Of a DNA stretch of 53,761 bases, positions 1-8,622 are shown piece after piece. The position numbers and the translations under genes are program-made. Positions within the stretch are counted from its first letter, which is position 1. Every line of letters starts with the position of its first letter. The notes under the pieces are model-generated. The model was not told the origin of the DNA and did not search any database. It saw only the letters and a list, made by a program, of their open reading frames with translations. The DNA comes from Actinomycetota bacterium (GTDB taxonomy: Bacteria > Actinomycetota > Acidimicrobiia > Acidimicrobiales > Ilumatobacteraceae): the NCBI GenBank assembly GCA_016871355.1, contig VFZC01000019.1:1-53761 (forward strand). Reading direction: 5' to 3'.

Positions 1-1
1 G

Positions 2-445
2 TCGCTCGCACCACGCAAGGTTCTCGGCGTGTCGAAGAGCGAGGCCGAGAACACCGCGCGCGAACTCCTCCAACGTCTCGGCTTGGGCGACCGCGCCGAC
101 GCCTACCCCGACCAGTTGTCGGGCGGTCAGCAGCAACGCGTGGCCATCGCGCGCAGCCTGGCCATGTCACCCGAGATCTTGCTGCTCGACGAGATCACCT
201 CGGCCCTCGACCCCGAACTGGTGGGCGAAGTGCTCGACGTCGTGCGCGAGTTGAAGGGCGGCGGGATGACCATGCTCATCGTCACGCACGAGATGGCGTT
301 CGCGCGCGAGATCGCCGACCGCGTGTGCTTCTTGCATCAGGGTCAGATCGCCGAAGTGGCACCACCCGACAAGTTCTTCTCGGCGCCCGAGAACGAGCGC
401 ACGCGCCAGTTCTTGCAGCGTGTGATCGAGTCGGGCCGGTTCTAG
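2..445 (+). CDS. Polar amino acid ABC transporter ATP-binding protein (partial, 5' end outside window)
   Basis: This is the C-terminal half of a GlnQ-type ATPase that powers uptake of a polar amino acid through a membrane permease. The reading frame is open from base 2, so the start and the Walker A motif lie upstream. Visible are the ABC signature SGGQQQRVAIARSL, Walker B ILLLDE followed by the D-loop SALDP, and the H-loop histidine in VTHEM. The tail ending in QRVIESGRF is typical of amino-acid importers. Its stop codon TAG shares a CTAG palindrome with the TAG stop of the convergent acyl-CoA synthetase, so the two genes overlap by 4 bases. The substrate cannot be told from this fragment. 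Family assignment is firm. Confidence 0.93.
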   Translation, partial: SLAPRKVLGVSKSEAENTARELLQRLGLGDRADAYPDQLSGGQQQRVAIARSLAMSPEILLLDEITSALDPELVGEVLDVVRELKGGGMTMLIVTHEMAFAREIADRVCFLHQGQIAEVAPPDKFFSAPENERTRQFLQRVIESGRF

Positions 446-2082
446 ACCGTCGGCAACTGATAGTCGGCGAAGCGATCGCGCAGCGTCTTCTTCGAGAACT
501 TGCCCACACTGGTCTTGGGCACTTCGTCGATGAACACGACGTCGTCGGGCAACTGCCACTTCGCGAGCGTGGGTGCGAGATAGTCGATCACTTCGGCTGG
601 CGTCATCGTCGCGTCCTTCTCGAGAACCACGCAGGCGAGCGGTCGCTCCGACCACTTCGGATGCGACACCCCGATCACGGCCGCCTCGCGAATCTTCGGA
701 TGGGCCATCAGTTCGTTCTCGATCTCGACCGAACTGATCCACTCGCCACCCGACTTGATGAGGTCCTTGGTTCGATCGAGCAGGCGGATGCGACCGCGTT
801 CGTCGACCGATGCGACGTCGCCGGTCCGCAGCCAACCGTCGGCCGTGAAACTCTCACCGGCTCGCTCGTCGTCGTAATACGTCGCGGCGATCCAGTTGCC
901 ACGGCACTGCAACTCACCGCTCGACTCACCATCCCACGGAACGCTGTTGGTGGTGCCCGGCTCGACCACGCGGCAATCCACACCGAACATCGCGCGACCG
1001 ACCTGCGTGCGCAGATCGGCTTGCGTGTCGGCATCGAGCATCAACTGGTCGGAGTCGAGGTGGCAAACCGCCGCCAGCGGACTGGTTTCGGTCATGCCCC
1101 AGGCCTGCAGGATCGGCAGACCGGTCTGCTCGCGGTAGGCCTCCGACAGCGCGCGCGGAACCGCCGAACCGCCGCACGGAATCGCGCGTAGGCTCGACGT
1201 GTCGCGACCCTTGAGTTCGGGCAGCACACCCATCCAGATGGTGGGCACACCAGCGGCCACCGTGACCTTTTCGTTCACGATCAGATCGGCCACGGCCTTG
1301 CCCGACAGATCGGGGCCAGGCATCACCAAGTTGGCACCAGCCGCCACCGCGGCGTGCGCGAGACCCCACGCATTGGCGTGGAACATCGGCACGACGGGAA
1401 GGATCGTGTCGCGTTCGGACACGCCGAGTCCGTCGACCACCATCGTGGCCATCGTGTGCAAGAAGGTGCTGCGGTGCGAGTACACCACACCCTTCGGGTT
1501 GCCGGTGGTTCCGCTCGTGTAGCACATCGAGGCCGCGGTGTTCTCGGGAACCTCCACGAACAGCGATGGTGCGGCCGCCGCGATGAGCTTCTCGTAGTCG
1601 TGCACCTGGAAGTTGCCGAGATCGGCCGGAACATCACCCTTGCCGTCGTCCATGATCACGAGATGCTTCACGGTGGTGAACGTGGGCAGTAGCGGTGCCA
1701 ACAAACCGATGAGTGAACGGTCGACGAAGATCACCTCGTCTTCGGCGTGATTGGCGATGTACGTGAGTTGTTCGGGGAACAACCGGATGTTCAGCGTGTG
1801 CAGAACTCGACCCGAACACGGAGCCGCGAAGTACAACTCGAGGTGTCGCGCGGTGTTCCAGGCGAACGTGGCCACTCGACCCGACGACGAGATTCCGAGT
1901 GTGTCGAGCACCGTGCCGACTCGACGCGTTCGATCGGCCCATTGGGCGTAGGTGGTGCGGTCGAGTCCGGTGGCCGTCGCGGTCACGATCGTCTTGTGCC
2001 CGTGGTAGCGCTCGGCTCGCTCGAAGATGTGCAGAATCCCGAGCGGAACGTCTTGCATGAGTCCCGGAAAGTTCGCGGCCAT
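442..2082 (-). CDS. Long-chain fatty-acid-type acyl-CoA synthetase (AMP-dependent ligase)
   Basis: The 546-residue protein belongs to the ANL adenylating superfamily and should activate a carboxylic acid to its acyl-CoA with ATP. It shows the P-loop-like motif [11 protein letters not shown], the middle motif GWLRTGDVA, the hinge [14 protein letters not shown] and the C-terminal catalytic lysine in [10 protein letters not shown], so it is complete and probably active. I chose the ATG at 2082 (protein begins MAANFPG) because an AAGGGGG Shine-Dalgarno lies just upstream and a TAAGGT -10-like box lies at 2111-2106. A longer frame upstream lacks these signals. Length fits the medium/long-chain subgroup. 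The acyl substrate is unknown; the gene stands alone between a convergent ABC gene and a divergent membrane protein. Confidence 0.9.
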   Translation of the reverse strand: MAANFPGLMQDVPLGILHIFERAERYHGHKTIVTATATGLDRTTYAQWADRTRRVGTVLDTLGISSSGRVATFAWNTARHLELYFAAPCSGRVLHTLNIRLFPEQLTYIANHAEDEVIFVDRSLIGLLAPLLPTFTTVKHLVIMDDGKGDVPADLGNFQVHDYEKLIAAAAPSLFVEVPENTAASMCYTSGTTGNPKGVVYSHRSTFLHTMATMVVDGLGVSERDTILPVVPMFHANAWGLAHAAVAAGANLVMPGPDLSGKAVADLIVNEKVTVAAGVPTIWMGVLPELKGRDTSSLRAIPCGGSAVPRALSEAYREQTGLPILQAWGMTETSPLAAVCHLDSDQLMLDADTQADLRTQVGRAMFGVDCRVVEPGTTNSVPWDGESSGELQCRGNWIAATYYDDERAGESFTADGWLRTGDVASVDERGRIRLLDRTKDLIKSGGEWISSVEIENELMAHPKIREAAVIGVSHPKWSERPLACVVLEKDATMTPAEVIDYLAPTLAKWQLPDDVVFIDEVPKTSVGKFSKKTLRDRFADYQLPTV

Positions 2083-2105
2083 GAAATCCCCCTTGTCGCC
2101 GCCGA

Positions 2106-2111
2106 ACCTTA
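2106..2111 (-). promoter_or_regulatory. -10-like box for the acyl-CoA synthetase gene
   Basis: TAAGGT on the minus strand, about 24 bases before the ATG at 2082, would place the mRNA start near 2099 and include the AAGGGGG ribosome-binding site. It is divergent from the -10-like box at 2169-2174. No clear -35 element is visible. Confidence 0.45.
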
Positions 2112-2168
2112 GTGGTCGCGTTCGTGACACGACCAGGGCCGCGACCTGACACGGCACCGAACTTCTCG

Positions 2169-2174
2169 TAGATT
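2169..2174 (+). promoter_or_regulatory. -10-like box, probable leaderless promoter of the DedA-like gene
   Basis: TAGATT ends 8 bases before the ATG at 2183 and no Shine-Dalgarno intervenes, which is the geometry of a leaderless transcript. The same pattern recurs across the window. Confidence 0.5.
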
Positions 2175-2182
2175 CATCACCC

Positions 2183-2905
2183 ATGTCCGGCCCGCCCCCC
2201 GATGCCGAGGCGGCCGAGCCGATTCACGCGTCACCGCTCGCCCGCCGCGCGATCCTCGTCAGTGCCGGCGTCCTGTTCGCCCTCGGCACCTTCGGTTCGA
2301 ACATCGGCCCGGCCTGGGTCGACGAACGTCCGGCGGTGGTGTTGGCCCTGTCGGCTCGTAATCGCAACTTGTTCGGATCGGTTCCGTTCATCGATCCGCT
2401 TCCGTACGCGGTGCTCGGGTTCGTTCGACTCTTCCTGGCCGGAACGGTGCTCTTCTTCCTCGGCCGGTGGTACGGCGAGCGCGCCCTGCGTTGGACCGAA
2501 AAGCAAGTGGGCGAACTGCCGGCCATCTACCGCTGGTTCCAGACCGGCATCGACCGCGCCGGCTGGCTACTGATCATCCTCATGCCGGCCAGCAACCTCG
2601 TGTGCATGATGGCCGGCCATCGCCGCTTCGCTCCCTGGCGATTCGTGTCGTTGTTGTCGATCGGCATCGCACTCAAATTGGTGGTGCTGTGGGCCGGCGG
2701 CCAGGCCTTCGAAGACCAGATCCGGTCGTTCCTCGACTGGATCGAGGACTACCAGTGGTGGATCGTGGCCGGACTCTTCGGACTCACCTTCGTACAGAGC
2801 GCGCAGCAGGCCCGCCGATCGGCCCCCGAAGTTCTGCACGAAATCGAACACCCGACCGACACACCACCGTCGAGTGAACCCCCGTCATCGCCCGGTTTCG
2901 ACTGA
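2183..2905 (+). CDS. DedA/VTT-like integral membrane protein
   Basis: A 240-residue protein with an N-terminal hydrophobic segment (about residues 20-37), a second around 75-92, a central amphipathic and hydrophobic block containing GWLLIILMPASNLVCMMAG followed by F and W/R residues, and further membrane segments near 150-170 and 190-203. The central block resembles the SNARE-associated/VTT (DedA) domain, whose relatives help move lipids between membrane leaflets or maintain membrane potential. The C-terminus is a short Pro/Ser-rich polar tail. The start is the ATG at 2183, supported by the -10-like box 8 bases upstream. It is divergent from the acyl-CoA synthetase and followed by its own promoter-separated peroxiredoxin. 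The DedA assignment is by motif feel only; another small membrane family is possible. Confidence 0.6.
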   Translation: MSGPPPDAEAAEPIHASPLARRAILVSAGVLFALGTFGSNIGPAWVDERPAVVLALSARNRNLFGSVPFIDPLPYAVLGFVRLFLAGTVLFFLGRWYGERALRWTEKQVGELPAIYRWFQTGIDRAGWLLIILMPASNLVCMMAGHRRFAPWRFVSLLSIGIALKLVVLWAGGQAFEDQIRSFLDWIEDYQWWIVAGLFGLTFVQSAQQARRSAPEVLHEIEHPTDTPPSSEPPSSPGFD

Positions 2906-2926
2906 GCGTTCGGCGGGCCTCGGCCC

Positions 2927-2932
2927 TAGATT
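2927..2932 (+). promoter_or_regulatory. -10-like box for the peroxiredoxin gene
   Basis: TAGATT lies 29 bases before the ATG at 2962. The implied mRNA would carry a short leader with a good AAGGAG Shine-Dalgarno at 2951-2956, so this gene is conventionally led, unlike many neighbours. Confidence 0.45.
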
Positions 2933-2961
2933 TTGCTCGTCCGTTTCCTGAAGGAGCAACC

Positions 2962-3441
2962 ATGGCCATTTCCGTCGGCGACAAGATCCCGAACGTTCCG
3001 TTCCGCGTGCTCGGCTCGAGTGGCATGCCCGAGACCGTCAACTCGCACGACGTGCTCGGCAAGGGCAAGGTCGTGGTGTTCGCCGTTCCCGGCGCCTTCA
3101 CCCCCGGCTGCTCGATGGTGCACCTGCCGGGTTACGTGCAGAATCGCGATGCGCTGAAGGCCAAGGGTGTCGAGACCATCGCGTGCGTGAGCATCAACGA
3201 TCCATGGGTCATGGACGCGTGGGGCAAGGCCCAGGGCGCCGACGGCATCATGATGCTCGCCGACAGCGGTGAGTTCACGAAGTCGGTTGGCCTCGAGATG
3301 GATGGTTCGGGTTTCGGCCTCGGCACTCGCTCGCAGCGTTACTCGGCCATCCTGCAGGACGGCGTGGTCACCGAGATCAACGTCGAGCAGGGTCCCGGTG
3401 TCACCGTGAGCGCCTGCGAAATCGTTCTCGGTCACCTCTGA
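2962..3441 (+). CDS. Prx5-type peroxiredoxin (redoxin family)
   Basis: A cytoplasmic thiol peroxidase of 159 residues that should reduce hydrogen peroxide or alkyl hydroperoxides using a thiol reductant. The active-site stretch PGAFTPGCSMVHLPGY is the Prx5/type II peroxiredoxin signature and carries the peroxidatic cysteine (about residue 49) with the supporting Pro and Thr. A second cysteine occurs near the C-terminus (SACEIV). The typical NDPWVMDAWGK segment follows the active site, as in this family. Length matches bacterial Prx5 proteins without a glutaredoxin domain. The start at 2962 is fixed by AAGGAG five bases upstream. It appears monocistronic. Confidence 0.92.
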   Translation: MAISVGDKIPNVPFRVLGSSGMPETVNSHDVLGKGKVVVFAVPGAFTPGCSMVHLPGYVQNRDALKAKGVETIACVSINDPWVMDAWGKAQGADGIMMLADSGEFTKSVGLEMDGSGFGLGTRSQRYSAILQDGVVTEINVEQGPGVTVSACEIVLGHL

Positions 3442-3479
3442 GCACGAACGTCCTCTGACGCCCACTCGCGTCGGCTGAC

Positions 3480-3485
3480 TACAGT
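3480..3485 (+). promoter_or_regulatory. -10-like box for the zinc-ribbon membrane protein gene
   Basis: TACAGT stands 27 bases before the ATG at 3513, leaving room for a short leader that carries the GGGGAGGAA ribosome-binding site. Confidence 0.4.
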
Positions 3486-3512
3486 TCTCTCCGACACCTT
3501 GGGGAGGAAGAC

Positions 3513-4742
3513 ATGAAGTGCGGTCTGTGTTGGGCCGACAACCCGGACGATGCGCTGTTCTGCGTCGACTGCGGTGTGATGCTCACGGCCCAGAGTGTCG
3601 CCAACGTTCCGACGATCGATCAAGTCGACCCGGCCGCCCCCACCCGCAATCGCGGTCTCGTGGCCGTGTCTCTTCTCGCGATCGTGTCGACGCTGGCCCT
3701 GGTGGTGCTCGTCATCGTGATGGCACTCGACGACGGAGAACCCGCGGCGGCTCCGGCCACGAGTGCTCCGGCGACGACCACTGCGCCTGCCATGACCGAG
3801 ACGACCGTGGCGCCGGTCGACCAACTCGACCTCGCGACCGCGGCCTGGCGGGGTTTCTCGGCCGCGTTCTTGCAGCCCCATTTCGACGAGCCGTTTGTGA
3901 GTGACGATCGCATTCTCGCCATCGCCAGCGCCGACGATCTGGCCGCTCGACCGAGCGATTCGATCGTCGGCTTGGTGCTGCTCGGTTGGGTCGACGGCCA
4001 GTGGACGTCGATCGACGGCATTGCGTTCCAGTCACCCGACACCGCCGTCACGTTCGAGGTGCTCGGCAGCCGACTGGTGGCCAATCCGGTGGTTGTCATG
4101 ACCTGGTCGGGTTCACCCGACGGGAACGTGTCGTACGTGTTCCGCGCGATCGGCGGCGAACTGATCGACCTGGTGAGTGGTCGACCCATCGGCGACGAAT
4201 GGACCGCGATCTCTCTCACCGATCGTTCGTTCGACTTCGTTGAGTACACCGCGTGCAAGACGGGTGAAGTTCTCACCTACCCCGACGGAACCGAATCGTT
4301 CTTCTGCGATGTGGTGGTCGACTCGCGCATCGACATTCTCGATGACGGCACCACCCGAGCCACCGAGACCGAAACGGCGCAGACCCGCCCCGAACTCGTC
4401 TTCGCGAACGATCTGGAGATCACCGCCGTGACGATGACTCAGCCCGAGTGCGATGGTTCGTACATCACCGCGGTGGGCGCATCGGTGTCGTCGAGCGAAT
4501 CGCGCAATCGCGCCAACATCGCCAAACTGCTCGAGCGTTACCCGGGTTCGTCGTACCTGCGCAATGATCAGACCTGCGACTCGTTGTGGCCGAAGGCCGA
4601 CGGCGCACCGATCTACATCGTGTACTTCGGTCCGTACGCCACCAAGAGCGAAGCGTGTGATGCGCGCGACCTCGGCCCCAAGGGTGCGTACGTGCGTCCG
4701 CTCGACGACGACGTGGCCTACACGACCAAGATCTACTGCTGA
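3513..4742 (+). CDS. Zinc-ribbon, single-pass membrane protein of unknown function
   Basis: A 409-residue protein that I do not recognise as a named family. Residues 1-24 form a zinc ribbon with two CxxC knuckles (C3/C6 and C17/C20). One transmembrane helix spans about residues 48-69. An Ala/Thr/Pro-rich linker (about 73-105) leads to a large extracytoplasmic region. The last 90 residues (from ITAVGASVSSSESRN) contain paired cysteines and a segment resembling SPOR-like or tube-like ligand domains (IYIVYFGPYATKSEACDAR), but this is weak. The layout, cytoplasmic zinc ribbon then membrane anchor then exported domain, is common in actinobacterial envelope proteins. A strong GGGGAGGAA ribosome-binding site fixes the start. 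It converges on dapB. Confidence 0.75.
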   Translation: MKCGLCWADNPDDALFCVDCGVMLTAQSVANVPTIDQVDPAAPTRNRGLVAVSLLAIVSTLALVVLVIVMALDDGEPAAAPATSAPATTTAPAMTETTVAPVDQLDLATAAWRGFSAAFLQPHFDEPFVSDDRILAIASADDLAARPSDSIVGLVLLGWVDGQWTSIDGIAFQSPDTAVTFEVLGSRLVANPVVVMTWSGSPDGNVSYVFRAIGGELIDLVSGRPIGDEWTAISLTDRSFDFVEYTACKTGEVLTYPDGTESFFCDVVVDSRIDILDDGTTRATETETAQTRPELVFANDLEITAVTMTQPECDGSYITAVGASVSSSESRNRANIAKLLERYPGSSYLRNDQTCDSLWPKADGAPIYIVYFGPYATKSEACDARDLGPKGAYVRPLDDDVAYTTKIYC

Positions 4743-4758
4743 GTTCGCCCTCGCCCGA

Positions 4759-5535
4759 TCAGAGACCGAGGGCAGCGTCGAGGCCGAGCGTGAGCCCGGG
4801 CAACGTGAGCACTTTCTTGCACGCCAGCACGACGCCGGGCATGAACGACACCCGGTCGTAACTGTCTTGGCGAATGGTGAGCGTCTGGCCGGCCGCTCCG
4901 AGAATCACTTCTTGGTGCGCGACCATGCCGCGCATGCGCACGGCGTGCACACGGATGTCGGCTGGGCCCTTGCCACCACGCGCACCCGGAATCACTTCGT
5001 GCTGTGTGGGGTCGGCCGCCCACTCCTGCGACGCCGCCGCCATACGACGCGCCGTGGCCACCGCGGTTCCCGACGGAGCATCGGCTTTGGCGTCGTGATG
5101 CAACTCGATGATCTCGGCGGTGTCGAACCACGGTGACGCCATCTCGGCGAACTTCATCATGAGCACCGCGCTGATGGCGAAGTTGGCCGCGATCAGGCAG
5201 TTGGACGACGTGAACGCTTTGCGGAACGACGCGTAGTCGTCGTCGGAGAAGCCGGTCGTGCCCACGACCGCGTGAACACCATGCAGAGCACACCACTGAA
5301 GATTGGTGCGTGAGGCGGCCGCGACGGTGAAGTCGACCGCTACCTGCACACCGGCATCGGCCATGGCCCGCGGGTCGGCCGAGATGGTGATTCCGTGAAC
5401 GGAACGACCGACCGCCGCCGGATCGACGGCGGCGACCAGTTGCAGGTCGGCATCGGCGGCCACGGCATCACACACCGTGGCGCCCATGCGTCCACCCGCT
5501 CCGAACACACCGACCTTGATGGGCGAACCAGTCAT
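4759..5535 (-). CDS. dapB: 4-hydroxy-tetrahydrodipicolinate reductase
   Basis: DapB reduces hydroxy-tetrahydrodipicolinate with NAD(P)H in the diaminopimelate/lysine pathway, feeding peptidoglycan and protein synthesis. The 258-residue protein begins with the dinucleotide-binding motif GVFGAGGRMG, and contains the family signature ELHHDAKADAPSGTA with the catalytic His-His pair and substrate-binding Lys. Length is normal. The ATG at 5535 is preceded at 7 bases by TAGGAT (5548-5543) and has no Shine-Dalgarno, so a leaderless mRNA is likely. It follows pnp in the same direction with a 33-base gap, an order seen in other actinobacteria (rpsO-pnp-...-dapB). Confidence 0.96.
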   Translation of the reverse strand: MTGSPIKVGVFGAGGRMGATVCDAVAADADLQLVAAVDPAAVGRSVHGITISADPRAMADAGVQVAVDFTVAAASRTNLQWCALHGVHAVVGTTGFSDDDYASFRKAFTSSNCLIAANFAISAVLMMKFAEMASPWFDTAEIIELHHDAKADAPSGTAVATARRMAAASQEWAADPTQHEVIPGARGGKGPADIRVHAVRMRGMVAHQEVILGAAGQTLTIRQDSYDRVSFMPGVVLACKKVLTLPGLTLGLDAALGL

Positions 5536-5568
5536 GTCGGCGATCCTAAACCCGAGTCGTGAAGTCGC

Positions 5569-8040
5569 TCAGCGATGACGGCGCGGGCCGCGATCGCGAC
5601 CACCACGGCCGTCGCGACCATCACGTCCACCATCACGTCCGCCATCACGTCCGCCATCACGTCCAACACGGCGATCACCACGATCGCCCCGGTCGTCGCT
5701 ACCGGCTTCGCCACCGGGGCCGAGGTCACCGAGTTGACCGGCGATCTCGCTGTCGAAAGCGTCTTCGAAGCTCACCGACACGGCACCACCCGAACGAGGA
5801 CGATCGCCCGACGAACCAGACGAGCCCGACGACGAGTCGCCACCGGCGGCCGGCGCGAAGTCGTCGCCCACCGGAGTGAGTGACACCTTGCCCTTGTCGT
5901 CGATGTCGTCGACGCGCACTTCGAGTTCCTGGCCGAGCGTGAGCACGTCTTCCACGTTGTTGACGCGCTTGCCGCGACCCAACTTCGAGATGTGCACGAG
6001 ACCATCACGTCCGGGGAGGATGTTGACGAACGCACCGAACTTGGTGATCGACACCACGCGGCCGTTGTACACCGCACCGAGTTCGGCCTTGGGCGGATCG
6101 ACGATCGCGAGGATGCGCGCCTTGGCGTCTTCCATGCGCCAGCCCTCGACGGCACCGATGGTGACGATGCCCACGACTCCGTCGTCGTCGACGCTGATGT
6201 CGGCGCCGGTCTCCTGCTGGATGGTGTTGATGACCTTGCCCTTGGGTCCGATCACTTCGCCGACCTTGTCGAGCGGAATGGTGATCGACGAGATCTTCGG
6301 CGCACTCTCGGCGACTTCCGAGCGCGGTGCGCTGATGGCGGCGTTCATGACGTCGAGGATCTTGAGGCGAGCTTCCTTGGCCTGATCGAGCGCGGCGGCC
6401 AGAACGTCGGCCGGAATGCCGTCGATCTTGGTGTCGAGCTGCAGAGCGGTGACGGCGTCAGCGGTACCAGCGACCTTGAAGTCCATGTCGCCGAACGCGT
6501 CTTCGGCACCGAGGATGTCGGTGAGGCTGGTGTACTTGCCTTCGGCGTACACGAGACCCATCGCGATTCCGGCCACCGGAGCCTTGATCGGCACACCAGC
6601 GTCCATGAGCGACAACGACGACGAGCACACCGACGCCATGGAGGTGGAGCCGTTGGACGACATCACTTCCGACACGAGACGAAGCGTGTAGGCGAAGGCT
6701 TCCTGGCTCGGCACGACCGGCAACAACGCACGCTCGGCGAGCGCACCGTGACCGATCTCGCGGCGCTTGGGCGAACCCACGCGACCGGTTTCACCGTTGG
6801 CCCACGGAGCCATGTTGTAGTGGTGCATGTAGCGCTTCTCGCTTACGGGTGTGAGCGAGTCGATCATCTGGTTCATGCGCGGCATGGCCAGAGTCGTGAC
6901 GTTCATGACCTGGGTTTCGCCACGCTGGAACAAGCCCGAACCGTGCGCCGAGGGCAGAACACGAACTTCGGCCGACACCGGACGAAGATCGCGCGGACCG
7001 CGACCGTCGATACGAATGCCTTCGTCGACGATGCGCTTGCGCACGAGAGTCTTGGTGAGGCTGCGAACGGCTTCCTTCACTTCCTTGTCGCGACCGGCGA
7101 AGGGCTTGCCGTCTCCGCACAACTCGGCCACGGCCTTGGCGGTGGCGGCGTCGGTGGCGGCATTGCGATCGGACTTCTTGGCGATCTTGATGGCATCGGC
7201 GACGTCGTTGCGCACCAACGAATCGACCGCGGCGTAGACCTCGTCGGTGTAGTCGAGGACTGGCGTGAAGGCCAGCGGGGTGATGGCACCCTTGGTGGCG
7301 ATCACCGAGGCGACCAACTGACGCTGCAACGCGATGGACTCCTTGATCCACTGCTTGGAGGCTTCGAGGCCACCGGCGAGAACGGTTTCGTTCACCTTGG
7401 GTGCGCCGCTCTCGTAGTACTCGAACGACTTCTCGCTGCCACCGGCCTCGACCATCATGATGGCGACGTCGCCGTTGTCGAGTTCGCGGCCTGCGACCAC
7501 GAGTTCGAACGTGCTCTCGTCACCCTCTTGGTAGGTGGGGTGAGGAATCCAGGTGCCGTCCTGCGAGAACGCCACGCGCACTGCACCGATCGGACCCTCG
7601 AACGGAATGCCCGAGATCATCAGCGCGGCCGAGGCGGCGTTGATGCTCAGCACGTCGTGGGGGTTCACCTGATCGGCGCCGAGCACGGTGAGAACGACCT
7701 GCACTTCGTTGCGGAATCCGTCGGGGAACGCCGGACGCAGCGGGCGGTCGGTGAGACGGCACGTGAGGATGGCGTCCTCGGTGGGACGACCCTCACGACG
7801 GAAGAACGAACCGGGGATCTTGCCCGCGGCGTAGGCACGCTCTTCGACGTCGACCGTCAACGGGAAGAAATCGACGCCGGGGCGAACGTCCTTGGCGGCG
7901 TTCGCGGTGGCGAGCACGATGCTCTTTTCGATGGTGGCGACGACCGCACCCTGACTCTGCAGGGCGAAGCGTCCGGTTTCGAACGACAATGACTTGTCGG
8001 TGCCCCCAACGGGACCCGACACTCGGATGGCGTCAGCCAT
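5569..8040 (-). CDS. pnp: Polyribonucleotide nucleotidyltransferase (PNPase)
   Basis: PNPase degrades RNA 3' to 5' by phosphorolysis as part of mRNA turnover. The 823-residue protein has two RNase PH-like domains (about 10-240 and 330-550), a KH domain carrying IGPKGKVINTIQ, and an S1 domain with VVSITKFGAFVNILPGRDGLVHIS. After the S1 domain, from about residue 720, comes a low-complexity tail ending in repeated RDGG units, encoded by a 12-base direct repeat near 5608-5670. The ATG at 8040 is chosen because AAAGGAG precedes it; an in-frame extension to 8145 lacks such a site. The upstream leader contains a 7-bp hairpin (8145-8166). It follows rpsO, as in most bacteria. Confidence 0.97.
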   Translation of the reverse strand: MADAIRVSGPVGGTDKSLSFETGRFALQSQGAVVATIEKSIVLATANAAKDVRPGVDFFPLTVDVEERAYAAGKIPGSFFRREGRPTEDAILTCRLTDRPLRPAFPDGFRNEVQVVLTVLGADQVNPHDVLSINAASAALMISGIPFEGPIGAVRVAFSQDGTWIPHPTYQEGDESTFELVVAGRELDNGDVAIMMVEAGGSEKSFEYYESGAPKVNETVLAGGLEASKQWIKESIALQRQLVASVIATKGAITPLAFTPVLDYTDEVYAAVDSLVRNDVADAIKIAKKSDRNAATDAATAKAVAELCGDGKPFAGRDKEVKEAVRSLTKTLVRKRIVDEGIRIDGRGPRDLRPVSAEVRVLPSAHGSGLFQRGETQVMNVTTLAMPRMNQMIDSLTPVSEKRYMHHYNMAPWANGETGRVGSPKRREIGHGALAERALLPVVPSQEAFAYTLRLVSEVMSSNGSTSMASVCSSSLSLMDAGVPIKAPVAGIAMGLVYAEGKYTSLTDILGAEDAFGDMDFKVAGTADAVTALQLDTKIDGIPADVLAAALDQAKEARLKILDVMNAAISAPRSEVAESAPKISSITIPLDKVGEVIGPKGKVINTIQQETGADISVDDDGVVGIVTIGAVEGWRMEDAKARILAIVDPPKAELGAVYNGRVVSITKFGAFVNILPGRDGLVHISKLGRGKRVNNVEDVLTLGQELEVRVDDIDDKGKVSLTPVGDDFAPAAGGDSSSGSSGSSGDRPRSGGAVSVSFEDAFDSEIAGQLGDLGPGGEAGSDDRGDRGDRRVGRDGGRDGGRDGGRDGRDGRGGRDRGPRRHR
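5608..5670. repeat. 12-base tandem repeat encoding the RDGG tail of PNPase
   Basis: About five imperfect copies of a 12-base unit (core GTCCGCCATCAC on the plus strand) encode Arg-Asp-Gly-Gly repeats at the PNPase C-terminus. Copy number could vary by slippage. Such basic, glycine-rich tails are often RNA-binding or disordered. Confidence 0.75.
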
Positions 8041-8144
8041 GACGAGCTCCTTTCGAACGACGGGCTTGGCCGTCGTGTTCGGAGCAGCGGGCCGGTTCCC
8101 AGTCGGCGGGGTCGCATCCTCGAATGCGGCCTCGGCGACTGACA

Positions 8145-8166
8145 ACCGAGCCGTTCACTGCTCGGT
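8145..8166 (-). promoter_or_regulatory. Hairpin in the rpsO-pnp intergenic leader
   Basis: A 7-bp perfect inverted repeat (ACCGAGC / GCTCGGT, 8-base loop) lies between rpsO and pnp, about 105 bases before the pnp ATG. In several bacteria PNPase represses its own mRNA through a leader hairpin processed by RNase III; this is a candidate for such a site. There is no U-run, so it is not an obvious terminator. Confidence 0.4.
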
Positions 8167-8208
8167 GTTATGTGTTTGTGACCGACTCGCGCCGGCCACC
8201 GATGCGTC

Positions 8209-8472
8209 TTAGCGACGCAGACCCAACTCGGCCACGATTTCGCGGTACCGGCTGATGTCCCGGCCCTTGACGTAGTCGAGCAGACGACGACGGCGGCCCA
8301 CCATCATCAACAGCCCACGACGGCTGTGGTGATCCTTCGGGTGATCCTTCAGGTGATCGGTGAGGTGATTGATGCGCTCGCTCAGAAGTGCGATCTGCAC
8401 CTCGGGCGAGCCCGTGTCGGTGCCGTGCTTGCGATGCTTGGCGATCGTCTCGGTCTTGGGTGTTGCGGCCAT
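8209..8472 (-). CDS. rpsO: 30S ribosomal protein S15
   Basis: S15 binds the central domain of 16S rRNA early in small-subunit assembly. The 87-residue protein shows the family pattern: [22 protein letters not shown] then [21 protein letters not shown], with the conserved HSRRGL rRNA-contact region. Length is normal. A GGAAGG ribosome-binding site about 9 bases upstream supports the ATG at 8472. It is followed by pnp after about 170 bases, the near-universal order. Confidence 0.98.
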   Translation of the reverse strand: MAATPKTETIAKHRKHGTDTGSPEVQIALLSERINHLTDHLKDHPKDHHSRRGLLMMVGRRRRLLDYVKGRDISRYREIVAELGLRR

Positions 8473-8551
8473 GATGGCTCTGCCTTCCGTGATGTTCGTG
8501 CGGAGGTCGCCCCGGCGAAGAACCTGGGCATCACGCCGGAGCCGGAGCCCC

Positions 8552-8570
8552 GACGGACTCCGTCAGCCTA
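8552..8570 (-). promoter_or_regulatory. rpsO promoter box with adjoining palindrome
   Basis: On the minus strand TAGGCT (8570-8565) is a -10-like element giving a leader of about 85 bases before rpsO. Directly downstream sits a 13-base palindrome, GACGGA-x-TCCGTC (8552-8564), over the expected start of transcription. It could be an operator or the first leader hairpin. S15 autoregulation through leader RNA is known in several phyla, but no S15 site is proven here. Confidence 0.4.
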
Positions 8571-8622
8571 CGGGGGCGGTCGGGCCGTTCAACCTGGTCA
8601 CCCGATGGTCCGGGGCTGAACG

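Noticed and set aside
5608-5670. Possible CRISPR-like short repeats
   Set aside because: The 12-base units are contiguous, without spacers, and in frame in pnp, where they encode Arg-Asp-Gly-Gly repeats.
5992-7992. A 666-codon open frame antisense to pnp
   Set aside because: Same cause; pnp is unambiguous and the antisense product has compositionally odd sequence with no motif.
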